Counted from the first letter of the stretch, positions 41,567-51,918 are shown. The stretch is DNA of 64,000 nt from Maribellus maritimus (GCF_022267315.1 NZ_JAIKLE010000013.1:1-64000); one strand, 5' to 3'. Numbers and translations: made by a program. The notes: a model not told the origin generated them from the letters alone.

Positions 41567-42253
41567 TTACGAGTTATCAAGGTCTCCCCTTTCAGCAGCA
41601 CGTTTTAATTTTTCATTGGCAAAAATGGCTACTTCAACTCTTCTGTTCAGGCTTCTGCCCTGTTCCGTTTCATTGTCGGCAACCGGCATCTCTTCACCGT
41701 ATCCAACTTCTGATATTCTGTTTCCGGCAACGCCTTTACTTTTTAACAGATCGGCAACAGAGGCTGCACGTTCTTCCGAAAGATCCTGGTTATAACTGTC
41801 GCTTCCTTTACTATCGGTATGACCTTCGATAATAATCTTTGTATCATCATATTTAATAAGCGTTTGTGCCATTTCCGTAATGTTGGTTGTTGAAGTAGAT
41901 GTTAGTTCCGACGAATCGAAACCAAAAAGAATCCCGGAGTCAAAAGTAATTTTGATTCCCTCTCCAATTCTTTCAATTTGGGCACCTTCCAAATCCCGGG
42001 CAAGTTCCTCTGCCTGTTTATCCATATAATTTCCGATTAATGCACCGGCTGTACCGCCGATTACAGCCCCCAGAATAGCTCCTTTGGCTGTGTTGTCTGA
42101 TTTTGAGCCAATAACTCCACCTATTGCACCACCGGCACCGGCACCAATTGCTCCGCCTTTTAAGGTTCTGGTTGTATTACACGAAACGAATAAAAAAACA
42201 ACCGATAAAAAAACCGGCAGAATAACTTTGTTTGTTTTTTTGCATTTTTTCAT
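41567..42253 (-). CDS. OmpA-family lipoprotein with glycine-zipper segment
   Basis: A 228-aa lipoprotein (lipobox FVSC). Residues ~30-80 form a glycine-zipper segment (GAIGAGAGGAIGGVIGSKSD) able to insert in or span membranes. Residues ~110-220 form an OmpA peptidoglycan-binding domain (IIIEGHTDSKGSDSYNQDLS, NRRVEVAIFANEKLK). It likely tethers the outer membrane to peptidoglycan. It heads a three-gene minus-strand unit with a barrel gene and DUF1328. Confidence 0.92.
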   Translation of the reverse strand: MKKCKKTNKVILPVFLSVVFLFVSCNTTRTLKGGAIGAGAGGAIGGVIGSKSDNTAKGAILGAVIGGTAGALIGNYMDKQAEELARDLEGAQIERIGEGIKITFDSGILFGFDSSELTSTSTTNITEMAQTLIKYDDTKIIIEGHTDSKGSDSYNQDLSEERAASVADLLKSKGVAGNRISEVGYGEEMPVADNETEQGRSLNRRVEVAIFANEKLKRAAERGDLDNS

Positions 42254-42579
42254 ATCATTTAAATTTTGAAAATCTGCTAAATACCAGCGAACAATTATGC
42301 CAACTCAAGAAACACATTTAACCTCCAAATCCTACGAACTGAAAACCAACATATTAAATTCAAAAACCAATATATTCCTTGTTGTATTTTCTGGTGTGGA
42401 CTTGGTAAAACGAATCCACACATTGAGGTTAATAGTCTACAAGAATGAAACAAATGAAGCGCATTCTCGGAAAATAACTAAAAACCTAAAAAACAGACAT
42501 TTAAAAACAAAAAATACAAACAATTGATATTGTGGTCGGGAATTTGGCTGAGCAATCCCAAAACATTAAAAAAATTATT
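42254..42579. other. Divergent intergenic stretch
   Basis: About 325 bases between two outward-facing envelope genes. A TGGCAT with downstream TTCGC lies at 42286-42302 on the minus strand. A 76-codon ORF on the plus strand (42297-42527) is compositionally unlike a protein. Otherwise nothing specific. Confidence 0.4.
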
Positions 42580-43071
42580 ATGAAAAAAATCGTTTTAGTT
42601 ACGCTGATGATTTTAAGTACGGGAGTTGTAATGGCTCAATATGATTTTGCAATCGGGCTCCGCTCAGGGGGGACTTCCGGTATTACACTGAAAAAAAACA
42701 ACGGAGCCTCAGCATTTGAAGGTATTGTGGGTTTCTGGCACGACGGCGTAAGTTTAACCGGACTATGGGAGAAAAATCAAATGGCTTTTAACGAACCCGG
42801 GTTAAATTGGTTTTATGGTGTTGGAGGCCATGTTGCATTTTATGGCGATGATTTTGACGGAAGATATGGAGCATCGTGGTACAACCATCCGCACGGTATT
42901 GATGACGGAGACTTTGGGATTGGTATTGACGGTGTAATCGGTCTGGAATATAAAATACCGGATGTTCCCATTGCATTTGATATTGGACTAAAACCATACA
43001 TCGAAATTGTTAGTGAAGGAGGAGTTTTCTTCTCGCCTGACCCGGGAATAGGAATTAAAATCGCTTTTTAA
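42580..43071 (+). CDS. Small predicted outer-membrane protein
   Basis: A 163-aa exported protein. The start at ATG 42580 gives a clean signal peptide (MKKIVLVTLMILSTGVVMAQ); an earlier ATG at 42532 would put 16 unlikely residues before it. The mature part has short alternating strands (YDFAIGLRSGGTSGITLKK, VPIAFDIGLKPYIEIVSEG) consistent with a small barrel. No specific family is recognised. A terminator follows. Confidence 0.85.
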   Translation: MKKIVLVTLMILSTGVVMAQYDFAIGLRSGGTSGITLKKNNGASAFEGIVGFWHDGVSLTGLWEKNQMAFNEPGLNWFYGVGGHVAFYGDDFDGRYGASWYNHPHGIDDGDFGIGIDGVIGLEYKIPDVPIAFDIGLKPYIEIVSEGGVFFSPDPGIGIKIAF

Positions 43072-43394
43072 GCGATGAGCAATGGTTATATTAACCATAT
43101 AATTACAAAGCGAGGGGGTTCCATTGAGCCCCCTTTTTTCTTAAAAAAAGTTTCTTCTTAAGGGTTATTCGGGATATTCAAAAAGTCATAATATCTGTTC
43201 GAGATTAAAATACAATATTTCTCCTGAACTACTCCGAAACCTTTTAGCCACAATGCCGCACCAACTACTTGTATCCACATATAATCAACCCGTTAACAAC
43301 TACATTTTGATTAAAATAAAAGAGATTAAAAAAACACTCCGAAGGATTTTTTCGTTGCCTGTCAAATAAAGATTCACGAGAATAAAAAGGAATA
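43072..43394. other. Gene-free stretch with terminator
   Basis: About 320 bases between converging genes. It holds the terminator at 43112-43140 and a small ATGGTTA/TAACCAT hairpin at 43083-43099. I see no gene in the remainder. Confidence 0.5.
43112..43140 (+). terminator. Intrinsic terminator
   Basis: GGGGGTT pairs with AGCCCCC (one G-U pair) over a short loop and runs straight into six T, 40 bases after the stop of the small outer-membrane protein gene. Confidence 0.8.
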
Positions 43395-46300
43395 TTATTC
43401 CGAATTAAGTTTGAATATTACATCAAAGCCGCTGTCGTTGGAAGAGTTGTTAAGCTGAAGAAAAAGAAATTTAAAAAGTTCATATTCCAGCTTAACTTCA
43501 TATTTCGCCATTTCTTTTTCATCGGTTTCGCCAAAACGTTGTTCATAGCTCACAAAAAGATCATTTGTAATGTATTTTCCCACTACTACAGTTGCGTTAT
43601 CAAAATCACCGTCACTTTTAATTTCTATATAATCCACATCCAGGTTTTCACCTAAAAAATTATTTAACTGCGATGATAAAATTGCTGCAGCAGCTGTTCC
43701 GGCCAGACTTCCGGCCCCAGCCACATTTTGTTGCTGGTCTATACTAAGTTCATCCATACTTTTCCCAAACAAAATGTATGAAAGTGCATCCCCCTCGCTC
43801 ACATTGCCGCCATCCAAACTGAAATTTACATTTGGTTCTTCAGCTGTACCTGAAACCTGAACTGTCAGTTTTTGTTGCGCCCTTTCTGAATTTCGAAATG
43901 TATAGGAAGCGGTTATATCAATACGGGGCATCAATTCTTCCCCGCCCTGAAAACCAATTGTTCCGTCGTCGATAATAAAAGTTTTCCCCAGTAAATCATA
44001 TTGCCCCCGCACCACATCAACCGAACCAAATAGTTCGAAAAAATCTTTGTTTTTTCTTAGCTCCACATCCCCCGATATTTCTATGTGCATATCTTTATTT
44101 TTAATCCAGGAGTTTTTGGGGATTTTTAAATTAAGTGTTCCGGTAAAATTGTCGAGATAAGAAAAATCAAAACTATCGGTTTGAATGGTGTCGCCAACAA
44201 ATTTGATCGAATCTTCATAGAGCTGCATATTCTTCATCTCACGCACCAAAATCGGATCGGGTATTTCCGGGGCGTTCATTCTGCCCATCATATTAAAAAT
44301 AGCCGGCAAGTAAATTTCTGATTCAGGGATGTTCAGATCGCCGCTAAAAACCACCTCCCCTTTTTTCCCCTGCAGATTTGCATCTCCCGACAGCTGCATA
44401 TTAAATTGCCTGTGATCTACCGGATTAAAATCATTAAATTCTACATTTATTTCCGACTGGCTAATATCACCTTTATAAAATGCTGTGTTAAAATCGATGG
44501 TTCCACTTGCTTTCATATTCCCATCTTTACTTTTTATATAAAACGAATCGAGCTTAACCGCTTCAGAGAAAAATTCAATATTTAAAGAAAGCTCTTCATA
44601 ATCAATTCCATATTCGGGCACCTCCAGCGAGGCATCTACCAAATGAAAATTTCCTTTTGGGTCGGGGGCTTCGAGTGTTCCTTTTACATCAACATTTCCT
44701 TCTACATAACCTTCAATATTTTTTGCGATTTTAATGTTTTGTAAAACGGCCAGAGGAAACTGTTCCACAATCAGATTTGCATCAAGAGAATCTTTAGGAT
44801 TAAGGTTGAATTTCATACTATCCAACTCTGCCAGCACGGGAAATACACCATTTAGTTTTAATCGACCTTCCCTGGTTGGAATAATGTTTATATCAGTGCT
44901 CAATTTCCGTTCTTTCAACCCAATATTACCACTAAAATCGGTAAACCTGTATTCATTCAAAGTTGCATTGTCAACCGAAAAGCTCCCCGTCAACAGGGGT
45001 GATTTTGCCGTGCCCTTTAAATCTGCTTTTAAGTTTAATATTCCGGAAGCAGCAAAATCTATCTCAAACATTTCCAAAAGTCGCTGTATATTGATATTTG
45101 CTACTTCCATACGAAAATCTTCTTTGCCATCCCGGGATATCAGACCATCCGCCATAATATATTGAGCAGAATCGGAAAGGTTAGAAGTAAGCTTAAAATT
45201 TGAAATTTTGTATTGGGAAGAATCCAATTCAAAAACGGCCGGTGGATTTTGAAGTTCAAAATGCTGGTTTTTGTAATCTACTGCCCAGTCTTCAACGCTT
45301 ATCTTTTGCGATTTTCCCAAATTGACTCCAGCCGTCAAATTTGTTTTCACATTGTCGCCTGAAACTCTTCCGTCAACAAAAAGAGAATCAGTTAAATAGT
45401 CAACATCAAAATTTACTGAATCGAGAAGTAATTTTCCTGCTCTGAATTTGTTTGCTATAATACTGGCATTAAGAGTGGTATCTCGTTGAGTTAGCTGTCC
45501 GTTGACTGTAACTGCTATTTTTTCAGTTGTTAAACCATCATATTGAACGTTTTGTAAGGTTAACATTGTTTCTACATTTAAAGAATCAGTTATTCCCTTT
45601 AAACGGGCATTAACTTCCCCTTCTGCAAAAACCTGTTCTGTAGGAATAAACCGGGCAAATTCCTCAAGACCTGTAAAGCTGGCTTTTAATATCAAGTCAG
45701 AATTTCCTTCCATATTATAATTCCCCGATGCATTTAGTTTAACGGTTTGTGTTTCTGTCCACAACGAATCGATTTGAATATTTTCAGATTGATATCGGGC
45801 TTGAGCAACCAAAGTATCGAGAACCACTTCCTGAAACCGGGACTTTGATAAATTTAAATTTGAGTTGGCCCGGATTTTTTTAGGATCAAAACTTTCACCT
45901 TCAATCTGTGCAATTAAATTTATATCCGACTGAAGACTGTCGTTCCCGGTAATTTCGGCCAAATTAAATTTCCGGGTTATCAGTTTTAACCGGTAAGAGG
46001 GTGTTCCCTGTAAATCTTTTATTTCAGGGGTAATATTTATCGTTCCAAAATTTCCCTCTCCTTCTACTTTTCCATCCAGATTTCCGTTTTTGAGGTGCAG
46101 AGAAGCCAATAATTTATCTACCGGTTTTTCTTTTATGATACAATCTTTGAAATCTCCATTTAGTGAAATAACAGCAGTTTCAGGGTCTGTTCCTTTCCCT
46201 TTAATCTGAAGCCGGCCATTTACAAGATAATCCAACTGAGGGTCGCCCAACCAGTGCGCAAGATCTATCTTTTGAAATGTTCCTTCAACATCGTATTGCA

Positions 46301-47267
46301 GGAGTATCGTTTTGGTATCATTTAAAAACTGAGCAAAATTTTCTGAATTTATCAAAAGATCAATCTGTTGATCTTTGTCAGCCAAAATAATTTTTGCTTC
46401 CAGATGCCCTTCTTTCACACTGGTTGAGATATTTAAAGTTGGCGAGGCCGGAAGTGTCAGCCCCGGAAGGAAAAATTCAAATTCGTTCAGATGTAAAGGT
46501 GCACTTTCAATATCGGCTGTCGCGTTTAACAACGTATCCTGAACATAGTCGGCGCTCGCTTCCAACTTATTATTGGCCGTTTTTAAATAAAAATCCTCCA
46601 TTTTAATTTTGTTGGAATTTCGTTCAGCATTAAATGAAAGTTTTTCCAGAGTGAGCGTTGGCTCTGCGGTGGAAAATGAAAGATTATTCAACATCAAATT
46701 TTGGCTTTCTGACGAATAATTTAAGTCCAACCTTGTATTCAAATGATTTATTCTTTGAGGAATTATTGTGTCCAACGCGTCGATTTTCACATTCCCTTCT
46801 TCGATTTCAAAATTTGAAATCACTATATTAAAACTGTCCGAAGACTTTTCGGTGCTTTTATCACCTGCCGTCTGTTCAACCAGATTTTGTACACTCCAAG
46901 TTGAATCTTTATTTTGTTTTAGGTAAAAATACGGATTTGAAATATGTGCGCTGTGAACAAGTAGCTTATTCTTCAAAAGAGGCCTTAACTCATATCTGGC
47001 ATCAAATTGTTGAATAAAAGCTATCGTATCACTTTCATTCAGCCATAAAATATTTTCTAAAGAAAGGCTTGTAAAAAAATTCCCATCTAATTTACCAATT
47101 GTAATATCACCCTTTAAAACGTCGGATACTTTTTCCTGTGCGACAGATGCAATCTTCTTTTTCACAGGCTGAGTTTGCAGTAACACACCGGCAATAACAA
47201 TTAAAAGAATGATTCCCGCAACTAACCATCCCAAAATAAGCAGCCCATATTTGAAAAAATTCTTCAT
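43395..47267 (-). CDS. tamB: Translocation/assembly module TamB (AsmA-like)
   Basis: A 1290-aa protein with one N-terminal inner-membrane helix (YGLLILGWLVAGIILLIVIA) and a very long repetitive beta domain forming a lipid-carrying groove. It ends in the conserved DUF490/TamB domain (about residues 950-1290), including GTIGFQGGEELMPRIDITAS, YILFGKSMDEL and a final aromatic strand. The start is ATG 47267, 4 bases after the TamA stop; an in-frame ATG further upstream lies inside tamA. TamB acts with TamA in outer-membrane protein insertion and lipid transfer. Confidence 0.93.
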   Translation of the reverse strand: MKNFFKYGLLILGWLVAGIILLIVIAGVLLQTQPVKKKIASVAQEKVSDVLKGDITIGKLDGNFFTSLSLENILWLNESDTIAFIQQFDARYELRPLLKNKLLVHSAHISNPYFYLKQNKDSTWSVQNLVEQTAGDKSTEKSSDSFNIVISNFEIEEGNVKIDALDTIIPQRINHLNTRLDLNYSSESQNLMLNNLSFSTAEPTLTLEKLSFNAERNSNKIKMEDFYLKTANNKLEASADYVQDTLLNATADIESAPLHLNEFEFFLPGLTLPASPTLNISTSVKEGHLEAKIILADKDQQIDLLINSENFAQFLNDTKTILLQYDVEGTFQKIDLAHWLGDPQLDYLVNGRLQIKGKGTDPETAVISLNGDFKDCIIKEKPVDKLLASLHLKNGNLDGKVEGEGNFGTINITPEIKDLQGTPSYRLKLITRKFNLAEITGNDSLQSDINLIAQIEGESFDPKKIRANSNLNLSKSRFQEVVLDTLVAQARYQSENIQIDSLWTETQTVKLNASGNYNMEGNSDLILKASFTGLEEFARFIPTEQVFAEGEVNARLKGITDSLNVETMLTLQNVQYDGLTTEKIAVTVNGQLTQRDTTLNASIIANKFRAGKLLLDSVNFDVDYLTDSLFVDGRVSGDNVKTNLTAGVNLGKSQKISVEDWAVDYKNQHFELQNPPAVFELDSSQYKISNFKLTSNLSDSAQYIMADGLISRDGKEDFRMEVANINIQRLLEMFEIDFAASGILNLKADLKGTAKSPLLTGSFSVDNATLNEYRFTDFSGNIGLKERKLSTDINIIPTREGRLKLNGVFPVLAELDSMKFNLNPKDSLDANLIVEQFPLAVLQNIKIAKNIEGYVEGNVDVKGTLEAPDPKGNFHLVDASLEVPEYGIDYEELSLNIEFFSEAVKLDSFYIKSKDGNMKASGTIDFNTAFYKGDISQSEINVEFNDFNPVDHRQFNMQLSGDANLQGKKGEVVFSGDLNIPESEIYLPAIFNMMGRMNAPEIPDPILVREMKNMQLYEDSIKFVGDTIQTDSFDFSYLDNFTGTLNLKIPKNSWIKNKDMHIEISGDVELRKNKDFFELFGSVDVVRGQYDLLGKTFIIDDGTIGFQGGEELMPRIDITASYTFRNSERAQQKLTVQVSGTAEEPNVNFSLDGGNVSEGDALSYILFGKSMDELSIDQQQNVAGAGSLAGTAAAAILSSQLNNFLGENLDVDYIEIKSDGDFDNATVVVGKYITNDLFVSYEQRFGETDEKEMAKYEVKLEYELFKFLFLQLNNSSNDSGFDVIFKLNSE

Positions 47268-47271
47268 TTGT

Positions 47272-49098
47272 TTAAAAAGCCTGTCCAACACTAATAAAAA
47301 ACTGGGGGCTTCTTTTTTGATTCCAAACCGGTAGCCCCACATCAAAGCGAACCGGCCCGATTGGTGTTTCAACCCTTATTCCGCCGCCGGCAGCATATCC
47401 TAAATCATTTAACTTATACTGGTACGACCCCGTCCAAACATTTCCACCTTCAAAAAAAGCAACTCCGCTAATTCTCCAAAACAAAGGATAACGCAACTCG
47501 ATATTTGTTTCGATGATACTTTTACCACCAAGCGGTGAACCACTTTCTCGTCTTGGTCCCAATTCTGATCGATTCCAACCGCGAATAGAATTACTCCCTC
47601 CCGAATAGAAACGGTCTTCAACCGGAATAAAACCGTTCTCGTTGGAAGAATTTATTCCTCCCGCCATAACCCGCAACGCAAGTATCCAGTCCCCGATTTT
47701 CTGGTAGGTTCTAATATCGCCCCATAAACGAGTGTAACTAAAATCGCCACCAAAAACATAACCGTTAAACTTAAATCCAAACGACATACTCACGCCGCTT
47801 TCCGGAGAAAATTTAGGTCTGGCTGTAGAAAAGACGGTACTTAACAGCATACCCGATTTATTGTATGGAAACTTCTCACTTTCAGTATCCTCAAAATCCG
47901 GATCTCCGGCTTCTATTTCCTGTTCAACATTTTCAAGATAATAGGTAAGCGTCGAATTCAGCCGGCTGTTAAAATTGTATGTGAGCGGCACATTAACTCC
48001 ATAAGTCCGTGTATTGTAACCAGGCTCCGAGTTGCTTGAAATAAATGGATTTAGAGAAACCGATCCGTTTTTATTCAAAATTTGCGGTTGTGTCCATTTT
48101 AAGCTTATATAATAGGGTTCAAGAGCAGAGTGTTTTGCATACAGGTTAATACGCCGGGCAGTGCCGAAAAAGCCAAGGTAACTAAAATCAACAAACGTCC
48201 GGAACTTATCTTCTGTCCCGTAACCGACACCAAATTTTGTATCCACACGCGGTGCCTCTTCTACATATAACTTCACCGGAATGGGGCTTTGCCGGGTTTG
48301 CGGATCTTTTTGCGGCAAAACGGAAACAACACGGAACAATTGAAGATGATAAAGAGACTGACGGGTTTCAGTTAACAACGACTTATTATATAATTCTCCT
48401 TCTTCATACTCAAACTGTTTTCGAATAAATGTTTCTGAAACATGTTTGTTTCCTGCAACTGTAGTTTCTCCAAAGTTACATACCGGACCGGGTGTAATTT
48501 TATATCTTATTGATGTTGTTTTTTTGTTAGGTTTCAAACCAAGCTCATAACTAACACTCACATACGCATGCCCCAAATCTCTGAAAATATTCTCGACATA
48601 CGCTACATCTTCCTGAAGAGCCTCATCGCGAAACCGTTTTCCCTCTTTTAGCTGTAATTTTTTTATCGCCTTTTCTTTTAAAGAATCGACATTTATTTGT
48701 TGCTTGTTTTCAACCATTATCAGATAAACTGAATCAACCTGAACGGGCTCTCCTTCTTCAATGATAAACTTTAGCTTTACGATTTGTTTTTTGTCGTTAA
48801 CATCAGGTGGTTCGGCTGAAACTGTTACATCGATGAAACCTTCGCGCTGGTATATCTTTTTAAGTCTTTCCAGATCCAGCTCAATAAGTTCCTTGTTGTA
48901 AAGCGGGGGTTCATCGCTTGTAATTAATTTCTGAAAACCGGAAACCTCTTTTAACGCCATCCTCTCCAGCAAAAAACTCTCTTCCAGTGATTTATCGCCT
49001 TTAAAAGAAATCTTTCTGATTTCATAGTTTTCCTGTCCCTGCATTTGAACAATACAGCCCAAAAAAACAAAAATTAAAAAAAGTAAGCGACGAAGCAT
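47272..49098 (-). CDS. tamA: BamA/TamA family outer-membrane protein (Omp85)
   Basis: A 608-aa Omp85 protein: signal peptide (residues 1-22), POTRA domains (~25-270, including CNFGETTVAGNKHVSETFIR), and a 16-strand barrel. The signature loop RGWNRSELGPR (VRGF/Y-like) is followed by GGKSIIETNIELRYPLFW, with the terminal strand SPQFFISVGQAF. Position and size suit the TamA role, paired with TamB next door. A TAGTTTTG promoter element lies 15 bases before the start. Confidence 0.92.
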   Translation of the reverse strand: MLRRLLFLIFVFLGCIVQMQGQENYEIRKISFKGDKSLEESFLLERMALKEVSGFQKLITSDEPPLYNKELIELDLERLKKIYQREGFIDVTVSAEPPDVNDKKQIVKLKFIIEEGEPVQVDSVYLIMVENKQQINVDSLKEKAIKKLQLKEGKRFRDEALQEDVAYVENIFRDLGHAYVSVSYELGLKPNKKTTSIRYKITPGPVCNFGETTVAGNKHVSETFIRKQFEYEEGELYNKSLLTETRQSLYHLQLFRVVSVLPQKDPQTRQSPIPVKLYVEEAPRVDTKFGVGYGTEDKFRTFVDFSYLGFFGTARRINLYAKHSALEPYYISLKWTQPQILNKNGSVSLNPFISSNSEPGYNTRTYGVNVPLTYNFNSRLNSTLTYYLENVEQEIEAGDPDFEDTESEKFPYNKSGMLLSTVFSTARPKFSPESGVSMSFGFKFNGYVFGGDFSYTRLWGDIRTYQKIGDWILALRVMAGGINSSNENGFIPVEDRFYSGGSNSIRGWNRSELGPRRESGSPLGGKSIIETNIELRYPLFWRISGVAFFEGGNVWTGSYQYKLNDLGYAAGGGIRVETPIGPVRFDVGLPVWNQKRSPQFFISVGQAF

Positions 49099-49112
49099 AT
49101 TGATATTTATTT

Positions 49113-49120
49113 CAAAACTA
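49113..49120 (-). promoter_or_regulatory. -7 promoter element of tamAB (TAGTTTTG)
   Basis: Minus-strand TAGTTTTG, an exact TAnnTTTG match 15 bases before the tamA ATG. The leader would be very short. Confidence 0.5.
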
Positions 49121-49252
49121 TTCCCGTGTGTTACAGAAATAAAATTCAGTTTCTATTTAACTTAAAATTGAAGACTTTGTTTTAACCGGAGTTTTTTTTC
49201 AAATTTCGGCATTTAAACACTTTTTTCAAAAAAACCACAAAATACAAAGTAT

Positions 49253-49504
49253 TTAATGATTCCGAAGTGCGTGTATCAAATCGTTTTTGTTCATTTTACT
49301 TCTTCCTGAAATACCTATTTTGGCTGCTTTTTTATAAAGTTCTTCTTTTGTCCATTTTTCATATTTTTTACTTTTTCCGCCTTTTGTTCCGGAGTCCGGT
49401 GTATTGGCAATTCTGGCTGCTTTTTCTTTACTGTAGCCTTTATCTCTTAATGCCTCATATTGTTTTTCATTTTTAACCTGAGGGATACTATTTTTCTGTG
49501 GCAT
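49253..49504 (-). CDS. Small basic protein with ChaB-like and Rho-N/SAP-like parts
   Basis: An 83-aa lysine-rich protein. The N-terminal half (YEALRDKGYSKEKAARIANT) has a helix pattern common in small stress-linked proteins. The C-terminal half (WTKEELYKKAAKIGISGRSK, then MNKNDLIHALRNH) resembles the Rho N-terminal/SAP nucleic-acid-binding helix-extended-loop-helix. It is probably a DNA- or RNA-associated protein made under stress. The role is inference. Confidence 0.8.
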   Translation of the reverse strand: MPQKNSIPQVKNEKQYEALRDKGYSKEKAARIANTPDSGTKGGKSKKYEKWTKEELYKKAAKIGISGRSKMNKNDLIHALRNH

Positions 49505-49888
49505 AACTGTAATGTTTAAATTCGACGTAAACTAACAATGAAAAAATATTGCCAAAAATATGTAAGCAAACAACATGCTTGAATTCTTTGAATAACGGGA
49601 ACTCCAGACCACATACAACTGTGGAATTTACGAAACTGATTTTCGTATTATGTAGATAAAATTCCCCATTCATATTTCACAATTCTCCTTAACAAATTAA
49701 ACCTTCTCAAAGAAGTTTTCAATATAAGTCTTATCAACATTTTCTTAAACTACCTTACCAAACATTGGCAAATTAATTTACCATCACCCCTGAAGTAACT
49801 CCCAAAAACCGCATCTGGTTATCTCCCCGGGAACTTCCGCTGAATGCCTGGCACAATTCTTTCTTTATTTCAAACAAAGTTTCAGCAT
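49505..49888. other. Divergent intergenic stretch
   Basis: About 384 bases between the small basic protein gene and the AI-2E transporter gene. TGGCAC at 49849-49854 followed 5 bases on by TTTCT resembles the -24 half of a sigma-54 promoter, but the -12 GC is lacking. I reject a minus-strand 61-codon ORF here. Confidence 0.4.
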
Positions 49889-50980
49889 ATGGAAAATCAA
49901 CGACTTATCCGTTTTACGTTAGTTTTATTTATCATCACTATTCTGCTTGCAGGGATTATTACTGCAAAAAGTATATTAATTCCTTTGGCAATAAGCGTGT
50001 TTTTCTCCTATCTTTTTTATCCTGTTTCATGGAAAATAGAAAAACTGGGAATTCACAGGGCGATTGCCATTTTGTTTGTAATACTGGTTGCGATACTAAT
50101 TATTGGAAGTGTAGCTCTTTTTTTATCGGCAAAACTTTCGAATATGACTATCGACCTTGCAGAGCTAAAAGAAAATTTTGAAACGAAAGCAGATTCATTA
50201 AAACTGATTTTAGAAAGTAAACTTGGCATGAATGCCGGAGCCATGGACCATTATGTGGACCGGTTCTCAAACAATTTTTTCTCTTCCTGGGAGACACAAC
50301 TGGGGAATTTATTTGCAGCAACCACAACAACTATCTTTCAAATTGCAATCCTACCAGTTTTTACTTTTTTTCTTCTTTTTTACAGAACGAAATCGGCCCA
50401 TTTTATATTTCGTGTTGTTGGAAGGAAAAAAAGAGAAAAGACGCTACATATTTTGCGAGAGGTATCTACCGTAACAACCCGATACTTAGGAGGTCTGTTT
50501 ATTGTTGTTGCCATTCTCGCCATTTTAAACTCAACCGGGCTTTATATAATTGGAGTAAAACATGCCCTGATTTTTGGGATATTAGCTGCACTTCTAAATC
50601 TGATTCCATACGCAGGAACATTTCTCGGCTTTTTAATTCCATTTAGTTATGTACTGTTCACTGTTCCTGACCCCTTTTCAACCCTGCTTAAGGTTGCTGT
50701 ATTATTTATCGTTGTCCAGTTTACTGAGAACAATCTACTGACCCCCAACATTGTAGGTAACAGCATTAAAATAAATCCGTTGGCAATCATCCTCAGCCTT
50801 TTGGTTGCCAACATGATATGGGGAATAGCAGGAATGCTGATAGTTGTCCCTACACTCGCCATATTAAAAGTAATCATGCGAAATATCGATGAGTTAAAGC
50901 CCTATGCTTTTTTGATTAGTGACAGGGGAGTTGACAAGTATCGTGTTAGTTTCAAAAAATTGTGGAAAAGAAAAAAATAA
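49889..50980 (+). CDS. AI-2E family (PerM-like) transporter
   Basis: A 363-aa membrane protein with about eight helices. The typical N-terminal pair is LVLFIITILLAGIITAKSIL and LAISVFFSYLFYPV. A soluble helical loop lies around residues 90-135. The C-terminal conserved block is FTENNLLTPNIVGNSIKINP. Family members export autoinducer-2 or act as cation/proton antiporters; which applies is unknown. The start at ATG 49889 is preferred to one 15 codons upstream. The YihY gene follows after 8 bases. Confidence 0.92.
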   Translation: MENQRLIRFTLVLFIITILLAGIITAKSILIPLAISVFFSYLFYPVSWKIEKLGIHRAIAILFVILVAILIIGSVALFLSAKLSNMTIDLAELKENFETKADSLKLILESKLGMNAGAMDHYVDRFSNNFFSSWETQLGNLFAATTTTIFQIAILPVFTFFLLFYRTKSAHFIFRVVGRKKREKTLHILREVSTVTTRYLGGLFIVVAILAILNSTGLYIIGVKHALIFGILAALLNLIPYAGTFLGFLIPFSYVLFTVPDPFSTLLKVAVLFIVVQFTENNLLTPNIVGNSIKINPLAIILSLLVANMIWGIAGMLIVVPTLAILKVIMRNIDELKPYAFLISDRGVDKYRVSFKKLWKRKK

Positions 50981-50988
50981 TTTTAGTT

Positions 50989-51909
50989 ATGAAAGGCAGA
51001 AAAACAGGAAAAATAATTCGCGACAGCTTTTTGATCTTAAAAAAAGCATTGGTAAATTTTGGTTCAAACAATCCGGTTGGTATGGCAGGTACAACAGCAT
51101 ACTTTGCAATATTCTCAATCGCTCCAATACTAATAATCATTATTTCTGTTTTCGGAATTTTTGCCGGTGACATTACCATTCGCCAAAAATTATTTGATGA
51201 AGTAAATGTATTAATCGGTAGTGAAAGCAGCCAGCTTTTGGAGAATGCCATTGAAAATTATCAGATTGCGGAAAACAGCGGAATAGGTGCTGTTATTGGT
51301 GGAGTTATATTTCTTGTTTCGGCCACTACACTATTTAGCATTATGCAAAATTATATCAATTATATATGGCGGGTCAAAGTAAAATCGAAATTAAAGCAGA
51401 ATATTCTTAAACTTGTCAAAGATCGTATTTTCTCCTTTGGGATGATTCTGAGTTTGGGTTTTATTTTGCTCGTTTCACTAGTTGTTGACGCTTCAATTGC
51501 TTTTCTTCGCGATATTTTAAGTCAGTATTTCACAGCTGATTTTGTTGTATTTGCCCAGGTTATAAATGTTTTCATTTCGCTGGCAATTATTACCCTGGTA
51601 TTTTCCTTTATTTACCGTTTTTTGCCTGATGTCAATGTAAAATGGCGCTCAAGCTGGTTTGGTGCTATATTTACAGCCGTATTCTTTTTTATTGGAAAAT
51701 ATATCATCGGTTTTATTATTGGAAACAGCAAATTAGGAGCTGTTTATGGCGCAGCCAGTTCGTTTGTGGTTATTCTAATCTGGATTTATTTTGTTTCACT
51801 TATCTTCTATTTTGGAGTGGAAATAACCCATCAGTATTCAAAGTTTTATAACCATAAAAATAAACCGCTAAATTTTGCTATTCCTTTTGAAATAACTCCG
51901 GTAAAATAA
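50989..51909 (+). CDS. YihY/BrkB family inner-membrane protein
   Basis: A 306-aa protein with six transmembrane helices. Family blocks are visible: AGTTAYFAIFSIAPILIIII in helix 1, SATTLFSIMQNYINYIWRV, and GAVYGAASSFVVILIWIYFV. The ATG at 50989 is chosen over a GTG at 50962 inside the preceding gene. The family was once misread as RNase BN; its function is an uncharacterised envelope one. It is probably co-transcribed with the AI-2E transporter. Confidence 0.93.
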   Translation: MKGRKTGKIIRDSFLILKKALVNFGSNNPVGMAGTTAYFAIFSIAPILIIIISVFGIFAGDITIRQKLFDEVNVLIGSESSQLLENAIENYQIAENSGIGAVIGGVIFLVSATTLFSIMQNYINYIWRVKVKSKLKQNILKLVKDRIFSFGMILSLGFILLVSLVVDASIAFLRDILSQYFTADFVVFAQVINVFISLAIITLVFSFIYRFLPDVNVKWRSSWFGAIFTAVFFFIGKYIIGFIIGNSKLGAVYGAASSFVVILIWIYFVSLIFYFGVEITHQYSKFYNHKNKPLNFAIPFEITPVK

Positions 51910-51918
51910 TTGAAAACA

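Noticed and set aside
42286-42305. Full sigma-54 promoter before the OmpA gene
   Set aside because: The distance between the GG and GC elements is 11 instead of 10 bases, so it is kept only as a weak motif in the findings.
42297-42527. 76-codon plus-strand ORF between the OmpA gene and the small outer-membrane protein gene
   Set aside because: Asn/Lys/Thr-rich, low-complexity translation typical of non-coding AT-rich DNA.
49488-49673. 61-codon minus-strand ORF upstream of the small basic protein gene
   Set aside because: No conserved pattern, and it overlaps the start of the better-supported 83-aa gene.
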